Below, piece after piece: positions 1-9,282 of a stretch of DNA of 64,000 bases. Source of the stretch: Flagellimonas hadalis (GTDB taxonomy: Bacteria > Bacteroidota > Bacteroidia > Flavobacteriales > Flavobacteriaceae). The stretch lies in NCBI RefSeq assembly GCF_007785775.2, contig NZ_VNIK02000009.1:62001-126000 (forward strand), given 5' to 3'. A model generated the notes under the pieces. That model was not told the origin of the DNA. It ran no database searches and saw nothing but the letters and a program-made list of their open reading frames with translations. The translations under genes were made by a program, and so were the position numbers. The first letter of the stretch is position 1; each line of letters opens with the position of its first letter.

Positions 1-51
1 CAAGTTACAGGGAATACAAGTGAAAAATCCGTATTTTTGAAGCTTAACTAG
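1..51 (+). CDS. possible C-terminal end of an upstream gene (partial)
   Basis: The frame beginning at base 1 stays open for 16 codons and stops with TAG at 49-51, 21 bases before kmo. The other two forward frames stop sooner. The residues (QVTGNTSEKSVFLKLN) are compatible with the end of a secreted or enzyme domain but too few to assign. It could also be non-coding sequence upstream of kmo. Confidence 0.3.
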   Translation, partial: QVTGNTSEKSVFLKLN

Positions 52-72
52 AATTGGCCCAAACGGGCATTT

Positions 73-1419
73 ATGGCACAGACTCCCAAAAATATAGCCA
101 TCATCGGTTCCGGATTGGTGGGCTCGCTCTTGGCAATTTATCTTCGAAAAAAGGGACACACGGTTACGGTTTTTGACAGAAGGCCCGATATCAGGACCAT
201 CAAATTTTCTGGCCGATCCATCAATCTGGCCATGAGCAATAGGGGTTGGCGCTCCCTCGAGCAAGTAGGTCTCGAAGCAAAGATCAAGGAAATAGCCATT
301 CCTTTGGACAAGCGTGCCATGCACGTGAACGACAAACCGGTGTATTTTCAGAAATATGGTAAGGAAGGGGAGGCCATTTGGTCCATTTCCCGGGGCATCC
401 TGAACAAGCGAATGATCGATTTGGCGGAAGAGGAAGGGACCGAGTTCCGTTTCAATGAAAAAGTATGGGACATTGATCTACCCACAGCAAGATTATATAC
501 GGGCGAATCCGAAAAAGGGGAGTGGAAGGAATATCAGTACGATCTCGTGTTCGGCTGTGATGGGGCATTCTCAAGGGTCAGGCACAAGATGCAACGCCAG
601 AGCAGGTTCGATTATTCCCAAGATTTTATAGATGTGGGCTATAAGGAACTTACCATTCCGGCCAATGAGGACGGTACCCACAAATTGGACAAAAACTCTT
701 TCCACATATGGCCCAGGGGTCAGTTCATGCTCATAGCCATGCCCAATGTGGATGGCAGTTTCACCTGTACGCTTTTTTTGCCTTTTGAAGGAGAAGTGTC
801 CTTTGAGAGCATTGCAACGGAAGATGATGCCCGTGCGTTTTTCAAGGAATATTTCCCCAATGTGCGAAAGGATATCGAGGATTTGACCAAAGATTTTTTC
901 AATAACCCCACAAGTGCCATGGTCACCATGAAATGTTATCCGTGGACCTATTGGAACAAAGTGGCCTTGATCGGGGATTCCGCCCATGCCATTGTACCCT
1001 TTTATGGGCAGGGCATGAACGCGGGCTTTGAGGACATTTATATGCTCGATAAGTTGATGGATGCCCACGGGGACGATTGGGACACTATTTTTTCGACCTA
1101 TCAAAAAGAGCGTAAGCCCAACGCAGATGCGATTGCGGAACTCAGTTACAGGAATTTTGTGGAAATGAGCAGTAAAACGGCCGATCCCAAATTTCTACTG
1201 CAAAAAAAGATTGAGAAACATTTTGCGGCAAAACATCCAGAGAAGTGGGTGCCAGTCTATAGCCGGGTCACTTTTTCCGAAAGGCCTTATGCAGAGGCAT
1301 TGGCCATTGGGGACCAGCAGGAAAAGATCATGAAGGAGGTCATGGGAATGCCCCATATTGAAGAAAAATGGGACTCCCAGGAAGTGGAGCATAAAATATT
1401 GGAACTGTTAGGGGAGTAA
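73..1419 (+). CDS. kmo: kynurenine 3-monooxygenase
   Basis: FAD-dependent hydroxylase that converts L-kynurenine to 3-hydroxykynurenine with NADPH and O2, in the kynurenine route of tryptophan breakdown or de novo NAD synthesis. The N-terminus carries the Rossmann motif G12-x-G14-x-x-G17 and an acidic/basic strand end (FDRR). The second flavin motif GDSAHAIVPFYGQGMNAG lies near residue 302, as in the aromatic hydroxylase family, and the 448-residue length matches bacterial KMO. The ATG at 73 directly precedes the conserved flavin fold. A strong bidirectional terminator follows. No other kynurenine-pathway gene is visible here, so the pathway context is family knowledge. Confidence 0.93.
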   Translation: MAQTPKNIAIIGSGLVGSLLAIYLRKKGHTVTVFDRRPDIRTIKFSGRSINLAMSNRGWRSLEQVGLEAKIKEIAIPLDKRAMHVNDKPVYFQKYGKEGEAIWSISRGILNKRMIDLAEEEGTEFRFNEKVWDIDLPTARLYTGESEKGEWKEYQYDLVFGCDGAFSRVRHKMQRQSRFDYSQDFIDVGYKELTIPANEDGTHKLDKNSFHIWPRGQFMLIAMPNVDGSFTCTLFLPFEGEVSFESIATEDDARAFFKEYFPNVRKDIEDLTKDFFNNPTSAMVTMKCYPWTYWNKVALIGDSAHAIVPFYGQGMNAGFEDIYMLDKLMDAHGDDWDTIFSTYQKERKPNADAIAELSYRNFVEMSSKTADPKFLLQKKIEKHFAAKHPEKWVPVYSRVTFSERPYAEALAIGDQQEKIMKEVMGMPHIEEKWDSQEVEHKILELLGE

Positions 1420-1506
1420 TAAAGTCCCCCATCGTTGTACATATTGACGGTTTTGGTATAAGAGACCTCCCCAAATGCCCAGCGGGGTCAAAGTAATCTG
1501 CAAACC

Positions 1507-1541
1507 AACAAAAAAGCCACCCTTTGGGTGGCTTTTTTGTT
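1507..1541. terminator. bidirectional intrinsic terminator
   Basis: Perfect inverted repeat: AACAAAAAAGCCACCC, a TTT loop, then its exact complement. The GC stem (GCCACCC/GGGTGGC) is flanked by six A on one side and six T on the other, so it can terminate the convergent kmo and zinc-ribbon/Nif3 transcripts alike. Confidence 0.92.
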
Positions 1542-1558
1542 ATCTAGTGAAAATGCAA

Positions 1559-2338
1559 TTAAAACTTAGCGAAAAGCTCTTGCATTTTTTCCTGTTCTTC
1601 CTCGGCCAAAAGCGGGTCTACCAAAATCCTGCCACTGTGCTCATCGGTGATGATCTTCTTGCGGGAAGCGATCTCTACCTGTACCTGTGGTGGAATGGTG
1701 AAGAAAGAACCTCCTGAGGCCCCACGCTCCACGGCAACCACGGCAAGACCGTTTTTCACATTGTGACGGATCCTTTTGTAGGCTTGCACCAATCTGTCCT
1801 CAATCTTGTCCTCGAATTCCTCTGATTTTTTCAAAAGGGCTTTTTCCTCTTTTTCGGTCTCGGCCAAAATAGCGTCCAACTCCCCTTTTTTATGCTTTAG
1901 GTGTCCCTCACGCTCGGTCAGTTTGTCCTTGGTCTGGGCAATCACCTCTTTTTTCTGCTCAATCTGCACCTTGAACTCCTTGATGTTCTTCTCGGCCAAT
2001 TGGATTTCCAGTTCTTGGAACTCCACTTCCTTGGTCAACGAATTGAACTCCCGGCTGTTCCTGACGTTCTTTTGTTGCTCGTTGTATTTTTTGATGAGCG
2101 TCTTGGACTCATCGATAAGATTTTTCTTGGCAGTGATTTCAAAATTGATGGTCTCAAGATCTGTCTTCAACTTGTCCAACCTGGTCCTAAGGCCATGGAC
2201 CTCATCTTCCAGGTCCTGTACTTCCAAAGGCAGTTCGCCCCTAATGTTGCGTATTTCATCAACCCTGGAATCGATAAGCTGCAAATCGTACAGAGCTCTC
2301 AATTTTTCCTCCACGGTGCTTTCTTTCTTGTTCGCCAT
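1559..2338 (-). CDS. coiled-coil protein with C4 zinc-ribbon-like C-terminus, cysteines lost
   Basis: About residues 30-200 form a long charged coiled coil (heptads of L/I/V with K/E). The C-terminal part, about 205-250, aligns by eye with the zf-RING_7 C4 zinc-ribbon family: the landmark IPPQ and GRILVD motifs are intact. However, the four zinc ligands expected as CGGC and CEHC are SGGS and DEHS, so it should not bind zinc in the usual way. The function of the family is poorly defined; it often sits beside nif3-type genes, as here (6 bases after the upstream nif3-like gene). Cytoplasmic; no signal peptide. Confidence 0.85.
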   Translation of the reverse strand: MANKKESTVEEKLRALYDLQLIDSRVDEIRNIRGELPLEVQDLEDEVHGLRTRLDKLKTDLETINFEITAKKNLIDESKTLIKKYNEQQKNVRNSREFNSLTKEVEFQELEIQLAEKNIKEFKVQIEQKKEVIAQTKDKLTEREGHLKHKKGELDAILAETEKEEKALLKKSEEFEDKIEDRLVQAYKRIRHNVKNGLAVVAVERGASGGSFFTIPPQVQVEIASRKKIITDEHSGRILVDPLLAEEEQEKMQELFAKF

Positions 2339-2344
2339 ATAATT

Positions 2345-3439
2345 TTATAGATACTTGATGGGATTCGTAATACTCTCTGATAAAGCGACTGCAAAATTAG
2401 GAATTTTTTTTGTAAGATGATCAACCAATAAATCTTTTGTAAACTGCTCAGTTTCAAAGTGCCCAATATCGGCGATCACGATTTGGTCCTCCGCCTCAAA
2501 AAACTGGTGGTATTTAATGTCCGAAGTGATGAAAACATCGGCCCCCGAACGCTTGGCCACAGCTATCGCAAAGGCACCACTGCCCCCAAGAACGGCCACC
2601 TTCCTGACCTTTTTGCCCAATAAACGGGAGTGTCTCACCACAGACGCCCCCATCCGCTCTTTGACCCATAACAAAAACTCCCTTTCGTCCATCTCTTTAT
2701 CCAAAGTCCCGACCATGCCCATGCCCATGTCCTGATTGGTGTTTTCCAAAGTGACCACCTCATGGGCCACTTCTTCATAGGGATGGGCCGTAAAAAGGGC
2801 TTCCAGTATTTTATTCTCCTTTTCAAAGGTATAGATCACATTGATCTGCGTTTCCTTCTCAAAATGGATCTCCCCGATTTTTCCCACTGCCGGGTTCGCT
2901 TTGTTGCCCGCTTTGAAACTTCCTGTACCTTCCAGGCTATAACTGCAGTTGCTGTATTTTCCGATTTCACCTGCCCCAACGGCAAAAAGGGCATCTTTCA
3001 CCTTTTCGGCATCTTGCAAAGGGGCATAAGTGGTCAATTTTTTTATGGCTCCTTTTCGTGGGATGAGGATTTTGGGATTCTTGATGTCCAATACCTCACA
3101 GATTTTTGCATTCACGCCCATAATGCTGTTGTCCAGGGCAGTGTGCATGCTGTAGATGGCAATGTTGTGGGCAATGGCCTTCATCACCACCCGCTCCACA
3201 TAGGTGCTTCCGGTAAGTTTTTTGAGACCCCCGAAGATGATGGGGTGGAAGCTCACGATCATGTTATATTTCTTCTCAATGGCTTCATCCACTACATTTT
3301 CAAGCGTGTCCAAGGTCACCAAAACGCCCTTTACGGCCATGTTCGGGTTCCCTACCAATAGCCCCACATTGTCAAAATCCTCGGCATGTGCCAAGGGAGC
3401 AAGCTCTTCCAGTATTTTTGTGATGTCCTGTACGGTCAT
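2345..3439 (-). CDS. Nif3-like dinuclear metal-centre protein (YbgI/YqfO family)
   Basis: The 364 residues fit the long Nif3 form: two Nif3 halves with an inserted PII/CutA-like domain in the middle (about residues 130-230). Metal-site signatures are visible: FHPIIFGGLKKLTG near residue 64, SMHTALD near 97, and DIGHFETEQ near residue 325. The family forms toroidal hexamers with two metal ions per subunit. It has been annotated as GTP cyclohydrolase 1 type 2, but its true substrate is unsettled. It is co-transcribed with the downstream zinc-ribbon-like gene and divergent from lpxK, 48 bases away. Confidence 0.9.
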   Translation of the reverse strand: MTVQDITKILEELAPLAHAEDFDNVGLLVGNPNMAVKGVLVTLDTLENVVDEAIEKKYNMIVSFHPIIFGGLKKLTGSTYVERVVMKAIAHNIAIYSMHTALDNSIMGVNAKICEVLDIKNPKILIPRKGAIKKLTTYAPLQDAEKVKDALFAVGAGEIGKYSNCSYSLEGTGSFKAGNKANPAVGKIGEIHFEKETQINVIYTFEKENKILEALFTAHPYEEVAHEVVTLENTNQDMGMGMVGTLDKEMDEREFLLWVKERMGASVVRHSRLLGKKVRKVAVLGGSGAFAIAVAKRSGADVFITSDIKYHQFFEAEDQIVIADIGHFETEQFTKDLLVDHLTKKIPNFAVALSESITNPIKYL

Positions 3440-3487
3440 TTTAAAATTCTTAAATGTGCTAAAGATAAAATATTATATTTTCGTTCA

Positions 3488-4486
3488 ATGCAGCAACTGC
3501 TCCGTAAAATAGCATTTCCGTTTTCCTTGGTCTATGCCTTGGTGGTTTATCTAAGAAATTTTCTGTACGATGTGGGAATCTTTACCTCCAGGTCCTATGG
3601 AACACCTACCATTTGTGTGGGCAACCTGAGTGTTGGGGGCACAGGCAAGACCCCAATGACGGAATACCTTATCCGGATGTTGCATGACCACAGGGTGGCC
3701 GTGTTGAGCAGGGGCTACAAAAGAAAGTCCAAAGGTTTTCTTTTGGCCACGCCCCATAGCGGGGTCTTGGATCTTGGGGACGAGCCCTACCAATTGAAAA
3801 AGAAGTTTCCGGACGTGGCCGTCGCTGTGGATGCGGACAGGCGAAACGGCATTGCCCAACTGGAAGAGTTCGTGAAGCCTGAAGTAATCATTTTGGACGA
3901 TGCTTTTCAGCACAGACGTGTGAAACCTACCATTTCTATCCTTCTTACCATGCACAGTGCCCTCTTTGTGGATGATTGGTATTTGCCCACGGGAAATTTG
4001 AGGGACAGTAAGAGGGAAGCCCAGAGGGCGGATGTCATCATCGTGACCAAGTGTCCGGCCAATCTATCCACTGCCGAACGGGGGCAAATGACGAGAAGGT
4101 TAAGGGCCGGTGCCGATCAGCAAATACTCTTTGCCACTTTGGAATACCGCAACGAGGTTACCGATGGCGGGCAAAAAAAAATGGAACTGTTGGACTTGAA
4201 GGGAAAACAAGTCGCCCTGGTCACTGGGATTGCGTCTCCGGGTCCCCTTGTTGATCATTTGGCTTCATTGGGCATCCAATTTGAACATTTTGAGTATGGG
4301 GACCACCACCATTTCACGGACAAGGAGATCGAGAGGTTCAAGGACCACGAAGTGGTGTTGACCACGGAAAAGGATTTCGTGCGGTTGGAAGGCCGGTTGG
4401 AACATCTATTTTATGTGCAGATAACCCACCGTTTTGATGCTTCGGATGTGGCCACGCTGGAAAAGATGATTAAAAAAGTGGTCTAG
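3488..4486 (+). CDS. lpxK: tetraacyldisaccharide 4'-kinase
   Basis: Inner-membrane kinase that phosphorylates the 4' position of the lipid A disaccharide precursor, the sixth Raetz-pathway step. It has an N-terminal hydrophobic helix (about residues 8-28), then the P-loop SVGGTGKTP at residues 48-56 and the conserved DDAFQHR segment. I chose the ATG at 3488 (332 residues), since the upstream in-frame extension to 3386 overlaps the divergent nif3-like gene and looks unrelated. The TAG stop shares the palindrome CTAG (4483-4486) with the stop of the convergent histidine kinase. Confidence 0.93.
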   Translation: MQQLLRKIAFPFSLVYALVVYLRNFLYDVGIFTSRSYGTPTICVGNLSVGGTGKTPMTEYLIRMLHDHRVAVLSRGYKRKSKGFLLATPHSGVLDLGDEPYQLKKKFPDVAVAVDADRRNGIAQLEEFVKPEVIILDDAFQHRRVKPTISILLTMHSALFVDDWYLPTGNLRDSKREAQRADVIIVTKCPANLSTAERGQMTRRLRAGADQQILFATLEYRNEVTDGGQKKMELLDLKGKQVALVTGIASPGPLVDHLASLGIQFEHFEYGDHHHFTDKEIERFKDHEVVLTTEKDFVRLEGRLEHLFYVQITHRFDASDVATLEKMIKKVV

Positions 4487-6687
4487 ATGGAACCGATGGG
4501 ACCTTGGATTTTGCTCTTGAAGATGTTCTCCCCAATTTTTTGATAGAATACCTCCGGCTTGAAAGGCTTGGTCACCACATCGTTGCAGCCTGCCTGATAA
4601 AAACTTTCCAAACTGTCATCCAAGGAAATGGCCGTTAGGGCTATGATGGGAATATCCTGATTGAACTTTCGGATCTGTCGGGTAGCTTCCTCGCCACTTA
4701 TGCCGGGCATATGGATGTCCATCAAAATGGCATCGTAAGTATTGGTCTTGGCCAAATCGATGGCCTCGTTCCCATTGTTGGCAATATCGCAGCTGATCTC
4801 CTTTTTGTTGAGCATCTTTTTGGTGATGACCTGGTTGATCTTGTTGTCCTCAACGACCAACACATGTAATCCACTGAAATCAAATTCTTCCGGATGCAGT
4901 TCAAAGGACAGTTCGTCCAAGGCCTTGCTGTCACATTTTAGGTCCATTTCAAAAAAGAAGGAGCTGCCATGTCCCAGTTCACTTTCCAGGTGGATGGTGC
5001 TGCCAAATAGCCCCAAAAGACTCTTCACTATGGTTAGGCCAAGACCTGTACCCCCATATTCCCGGTTGATTTGGATGGATCCCTGTTCAAAACTGTCAAA
5101 AATGTGTTTCTGTTGTTCATCGGAGATTCCAATACCATTGTCCCTTACCTCAAAATAGAGTTTTACTTGGTCCTCTTCCTTTCTGAGCATTTTGGCTATC
5201 ACTTCGACCTTTCCATTTTTGGCGAACTTAAGGGCGTTGCCCACTAGGTTCATGAATATCTGTGAAAGCTTAATGGGGTCACCAAGAAGCTGTTGGGGTA
5301 TGTTGGGGTCGTAATCAAGGATCAACTTGGTCTTGTTCTCGTTGGCATTCTGTTGTAGGGAATCCACAACATCCGTAAGTACTTTGTTCAATTTGAACTC
5401 AATGCTCAACGGTTCCAATTTGTCCGCGTCTATTTTATTGATCTGAAGGATGTCATTGATGAAGTTCAATAGGTATTCCCCGGAGAATTTCAACGATTTC
5501 AAATGTTCTTTTTGGTGTTCCGAAGGGTTTTCCTCCAAGAGCAAATGGGTGAGCCCGGTCACGGCATAGAGCGGTGTTCGGAGCTCGTGGGTCACAGTGG
5601 ACAAGAAATTCGTTTTGGCCTCCATGGCGGAAACCGCAGCATCCCTGGCCAGCTCCAATTCCTTGTTCTTGGTGTACAGAAGATCGTTCGTCTTCAATTT
5701 GATCTGGTTGTTCCTAAAAAGGGACACGGCCAATAGGGAGATAATGGTCAAAAACGCTGAGGTCAAAATGGCGGTGATCTCCGATCTATTTTTGGATTCG
5801 CTCAGTTCTTCATTTTTGGCCTGCAGCTTGTTCAGTTCGGTCATTTGGTGCTCAAAACGGATCTTGTCTGCGGTCACAAGGTCAAGTTTGGCCTTTTCTA
5901 TATTGAAAATAGAGTCCTTGATGCGCTCCAGTTTCTTGGTGTAGAAGAGCGATTCGTCATAGCGCCCCGTTTTTTCATAGATGCCGGACAACTGTTCATA
6001 GGCGTTTTTCACCTCTTTGGCAAACCCATACTTTTCGGCCAGTTCCAAGGTGGCCTTGGCGTGGATGATGCCTTCATCCAGGTCATTGAGGATGACACTG
6101 ATCTTGGCCAATTGCAGGTTGGCCTTGGTGGCGAGGTAGGCCCGTTCCTTGTCATCTGAGTTGACGATCAGTGCATTCAGGTTTTTGATGGCATTCTCGT
6201 AATTGGTGATGTTGGTGTAAATGTATGCCTCCAAAAGAAGGATGTTGTTGCCAAGGTTCCTGTTGTTGCTGAGCTTTCTGGATTCCTCCAATAATTTCAG
6301 GGATTGGAAATTGTTCCCCTCGTCAAAGCGGAGTGCAGCTTCCAAGTAGAGGTGGAAGGCCTGTCCGAAGGAATAGGAAATATCCCGAAGGAGAATGTTG
6401 GCCCTGTCCCAATAAAAAAGGGCAGTTTCCCTATCGCCTTCCTCTAGGAACAGTCGGGCATATTGGTGGTAGATGTCGAGCAACAATTTGGCGTCCTCGT
6501 TGCTTTCCGCAATATTGGCGGCCTCATCAAGGGTCTGCAGTGCTTTGTCCACCTTGTTCTGGTGTCTGTAGTCCATAAAGTCATCAAAGATGGACTGGAT
6601 TTTACTGGTGGAGCTGGTATCGTTTTGGCCAAAAGAAGCTTGGGTGCACACTATCATGCACAAGATAAGGAGCGTTTTTACGCCCAT
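4483..6687 (-). CDS. TPR hybrid sensor histidine kinase with receiver domain
   Basis: The ATG at 6687 begins a good signal peptide (MGVKTLLILCMIVCTQASFG). The further upstream start would run into the gap gene. About residues 25-270 are TPR-like helical repeats, presumably periplasmic. A coiled coil and one membrane helix (about 304-324) follow, then HisKA with the phospho-His in THELRTP (about H367). HATPase_c comes next (N box, GTGLGLTIV), and a C-terminal receiver domain with VVEDNKINQV and the Asp in LMDIHMPG (about 610-725). This architecture is common in Bacteroidota for envelope or nutrient sensing; the signal is unknown. It lies 23 bases behind gap and may be co-transcribed with it. 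The phosphotransfer partner is not in the neighbourhood. Confidence 0.9.
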   Translation of the reverse strand: MGVKTLLILCMIVCTQASFGQNDTSSTSKIQSIFDDFMDYRHQNKVDKALQTLDEAANIAESNEDAKLLLDIYHQYARLFLEEGDRETALFYWDRANILLRDISYSFGQAFHLYLEAALRFDEGNNFQSLKLLEESRKLSNNRNLGNNILLLEAYIYTNITNYENAIKNLNALIVNSDDKERAYLATKANLQLAKISVILNDLDEGIIHAKATLELAEKYGFAKEVKNAYEQLSGIYEKTGRYDESLFYTKKLERIKDSIFNIEKAKLDLVTADKIRFEHQMTELNKLQAKNEELSESKNRSEITAILTSAFLTIISLLAVSLFRNNQIKLKTNDLLYTKNKELELARDAAVSAMEAKTNFLSTVTHELRTPLYAVTGLTHLLLEENPSEHQKEHLKSLKFSGEYLLNFINDILQINKIDADKLEPLSIEFKLNKVLTDVVDSLQQNANENKTKLILDYDPNIPQQLLGDPIKLSQIFMNLVGNALKFAKNGKVEVIAKMLRKEEDQVKLYFEVRDNGIGISDEQQKHIFDSFEQGSIQINREYGGTGLGLTIVKSLLGLFGSTIHLESELGHGSSFFFEMDLKCDSKALDELSFELHPEEFDFSGLHVLVVEDNKINQVITKKMLNKKEISCDIANNGNEAIDLAKTNTYDAILMDIHMPGISGEEATRQIRKFNQDIPIIALTAISLDDSLESFYQAGCNDVVTKPFKPEVFYQKIGENIFKSKIQGPIGSI

Positions 6688-6710
6688 CCATTTGTGTTGC
6701 AAACCTGAGG

Positions 6711-7721
6711 TCAAACGTAGTCTTTCTTTATAAGCAAAGCTATTAAATCGATAATTCTGGAGCAATATCCAGTTTCATTGTCATACCACCCTATAATCTT
6801 CACCATTTTGCCGATCACGGAGGTCATCAAAGAATCAAACGTACAAGAATGATAACTATTGTTTATGTCGATGGAAACTATGGGGTCTTCGGTATAATGG
6901 AGTATGTTTTTTAACTCATTCTCGGCATATTCCTTAAAGGTAGCATTTATTTCGGCAATGGATGTTTCCCTTTTCACGTTGAAAGTGATATCGGTGAGGG
7001 AGCCGTTGGGCACTGGAACGCGTATGCCACAGCCACCGATGACATTGGACAGTTCGGGGAAAATGCCCGTAAGTGCCTTTGCTGCCCCCGTGGTCGTTGG
7101 GATGATGGATTGTGAGGCCGCTCTGGCCCTTCTGAGGTCCCGGTGTGGCGCATCGTGCAGGTTTTGGTCCGAGGTGAAGGAGTGTATCGTGGTGATATAC
7201 GCCTGTTCCACCCCGCAGAGCTCGTTGATCACCTTGATCATGGGGGCTGCGTTGTTGGTGGTACAGGAGGCATTGGAGATGATCTGGTCATCCGCCTCGA
7301 TTTGTCCTTCATTCACCCCTAACACTACCATTTTGATGGAGTCGTCCTCTGGCGGCACGGAAAGGATCACTTTTCTGGCCCCATTGATCAAATGATGTTG
7401 TAATTGTTCCCTTTTCTTGAATTTTCCGGTCGCTTCCACCACAAGGTCCACTTCATGGCTCTTCCAGTCTATTTCTTTGGGGTGGTTTTGGTTGAGCACC
7501 TGTATTTTTCGATCATTTACGATAATCGAATTGCCCTCCGAACGGACATCTGCATCGAGGGTGCCGTGTATGCTGTCATATTTCAGCAAATGGGCCAAGG
7601 TAGTGGCATCCGCTAGGTCGTTGATGGCAACCACTTGGATGTTCGGGTGCTTTTCCAGAAGCCTAAAAAGGGTCCTGCCGATACGCCCAAAGCCATTGAT
7701 GCCTATTCTGATAACTTTCAT
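6711..7721 (-). CDS. gap: glyceraldehyde-3-phosphate dehydrogenase
   Basis: Glycolytic/gluconeogenic enzyme that oxidises and phosphorylates glyceraldehyde-3-phosphate with NAD. The dinucleotide motif GINGFGRIGR is at residues 8-17, the catalytic Cys153 sits in SNASCTTN and the partner His180 in TTIHSFT. The C-terminus keeps WYDNETGYC. The NDL after the second beta strand favours NAD over NADP. Length (336) is normal. It lies 25 bases downstream of lipA on the same strand and upstream of the hybrid kinase. Confidence 0.95.
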   Translation of the reverse strand: MKVIRIGINGFGRIGRTLFRLLEKHPNIQVVAINDLADATTLAHLLKYDSIHGTLDADVRSEGNSIIVNDRKIQVLNQNHPKEIDWKSHEVDLVVEATGKFKKREQLQHHLINGARKVILSVPPEDDSIKMVVLGVNEGQIEADDQIISNASCTTNNAAPMIKVINELCGVEQAYITTIHSFTSDQNLHDAPHRDLRRARAASQSIIPTTTGAAKALTGIFPELSNVIGGCGIRVPVPNGSLTDITFNVKRETSIAEINATFKEYAENELKNILHYTEDPIVSIDINNSYHSCTFDSLMTSVIGKMVKIIGWYDNETGYCSRIIDLIALLIKKDYV

Positions 7722-7746
7722 GATGTGTGATGGGGAAGGTTAGGGA

Positions 7747-8622
7747 CTAGTGGATGTGTTTGTGCGCTTTGTAGGATGAACGGACCAATGCCCCGCTCTC
7801 CACATGCCTAAAGCCCATTTCCAGTCCGATTTCCTCATATTTTTTGAATTGTTCGGGCAGGATGAACTGCTTTACGGGAAGGTGTTTTTTGGAGGGTTGC
7901 AAGTATTGTCCAATGGTGACCACGTCCACATCCGCTTTTCTCAGGTCTTCCATCGTGGTGATGACCTCGTGCTCTTCTTCGCCCAGCCCCAGCATAATGC
8001 CCGATTTGGTACGGTTGGCACCGTTCTTTTTCAAATAGTTCAATACCTCGAGGCTTCTTTCGTACTTGGCCTGTATGCGTACTTCACGGGTAAGTCGCTT
8101 CACGGTTTCCATATTGTGTGAAATCACCTCGGGTGCCACGTCGAGCATTCGATCCAAATGGGATTCAATGCCCTGAAAGTCAGGAATCAATGTTTCCAGT
8201 GTAGTTTCAGGGTTCATTCTCCGTACCGCCTTTACGGTCTCTGCCCAGATGATGGATCCCATATCTTTGAGGTCATCCCTGTCCACGGAGGTGAGCACCG
8301 CATGCTTGATGTTCATGATCTTGATGGACCGTGCCACTTTTTCGGGTTCTGCCCAATCCACGCTTTCCGGTCTTCCGGTCTTCACCCCGCAGAATCCGCA
8401 GGAGCGGGTACAGATGTTGCCTAAAATCATAAAGGTGGCCGTGCCTTCTCCCCAGCATTCGCCCATATTGGGGCAACTCCCGGAGGTGCAGATGGTGTGG
8501 AGATTGTACTTGTCCACAAGCCCCCTGAGCTGGGTATACTTTTTCCCCGTGGGGAGCTTTACCCTGAGCCATTTGGGCTTTCCTTTGGGTGGATGTACGT
8601 TTTCCGCAACACTTGTGCTCAT
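7747..8622 (-). CDS. lipA: lipoyl synthase
   Basis: Radical-SAM enzyme that inserts two sulfurs into octanoyl groups on E2/GcvH proteins. It shows both iron-sulfur clusters: the N-terminal auxiliary set [12 protein letters not shown] and the SAM-binding CTRSCGFC (C-x3-C-x2-C). The C-terminal RSSYKA supplies the Ser ligand to the auxiliary cluster. The start ATG at 8622 gives 291 residues, typical of the family. A TAnnTTTG-like box (TATCTTTG, 8641-8648) lies upstream, but I find no convincing -33 element. Confidence 0.96.
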   Translation of the reverse strand: MSTSVAENVHPPKGKPKWLRVKLPTGKKYTQLRGLVDKYNLHTICTSGSCPNMGECWGEGTATFMILGNICTRSCGFCGVKTGRPESVDWAEPEKVARSIKIMNIKHAVLTSVDRDDLKDMGSIIWAETVKAVRRMNPETTLETLIPDFQGIESHLDRMLDVAPEVISHNMETVKRLTREVRIQAKYERSLEVLNYLKKNGANRTKSGIMLGLGEEEHEVITTMEDLRKADVDVVTIGQYLQPSKKHLPVKQFILPEQFKKYEEIGLEMGFRHVESGALVRSSYKAHKHIH

Positions 8623-8684
8623 ACAAAGAAATTTGATTTACAAAGATACGAAACTGGGAAGGAAAATGTAGTTGTTGGGACGGC

Positions 8685-9245
8685 TCACTTTTTTTTGATG
8701 ATCTCGGCCAGGAGTTTTTTGGCGCGGAGCAATTTTACCTTGACATTGTTCACGGGTTCGTTGAGTTCCTTGGCAATGGCGGCGTAGCTCAATTCGTTGA
8801 AATAGCGTAGGTTGATGACCTCTTGGTAATGGGGCTTCAATTTTTTGATGTCCAAGAGCAAATCGGCAAGGTTCTGTTCCGTGATCAGTCGGTCCTCCAC
8901 CGTAGGGGTTTCGTCCAGTACTTTTTTCACGGCATCCCCTTGGGATTCCATTTCGTCCAAAAAGTTTCTTTTTCGCTTTCGGATGAGGTCTACATGAAGA
9001 TTTTTGGAGATGGCAATCAGCCAGGTCTTGAACTCGTAGGCGTCATCGTAGGTGTCTATTTTGTCGAAAGCGCGGGAAAAGGTGCGGATGGTGATGTCCT
9101 CCGCATCGTTTTCATTTTTGGTGCGGAGCAGCTGAAATCCGTACACATCGTTCCAAAAGGTGTCCAAGAGTGTGCTGAAGGCAATTTGGTTTCCTTCCTT
9201 TGCCTTCTTGATGATGTCTTTGATGGAATCGTTGGTTTTTTCCAA
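8685..9245 (-). CDS. ECF-type RNA polymerase sigma factor
   Basis: Region 2 spans about residues 20-90 (FWNDVYGFQLLRTKNENDAEDITIRTFSRAF) and region 4 about 125-180 (YQEVINLRYFNELSYAAIAKELNEPVNNVKVKL split over a helix-turn-helix), joined by an acidic linker. The only start consistent with this N-terminus is TTG at 9245. No anti-sigma gene lies immediately downstream; lipA follows 62 bases later. The regulon is unknown. Confidence 0.9.
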   Translation of the reverse strand: MEKTNDSIKDIIKKAKEGNQIAFSTLLDTFWNDVYGFQLLRTKNENDAEDITIRTFSRAFDKIDTYDDAYEFKTWLIAISKNLHVDLIRKRKRNFLDEMESQGDAVKKVLDETPTVEDRLITEQNLADLLLDIKKLKPHYQEVINLRYFNELSYAAIAKELNEPVNNVKVKLLRAKKLLAEIIKKK

Positions 9246-9282
9246 AAATGTGGCTTTTGCCTAAAATACGATATTGATGGGA

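Noticed and set aside
32..39. TATTTTTG as a kmo promoter
   Set aside because: It fits the -7 box, but no TTG lies at the right distance in the 31 bases available.
1806..2350. Two long plus-strand ORFs opposite the coiled-coil gene
   Set aside because: Low-complexity Ser/Leu- or Phe/Leu-rich translations that arise as antisense of a K/E-rich coiled coil.
3386..3487. 34-codon N-terminal extension of LpxK
   Set aside because: It overlaps the divergent nif3-like gene and its promoter region; LpxK homology begins at the ATG at 3488.
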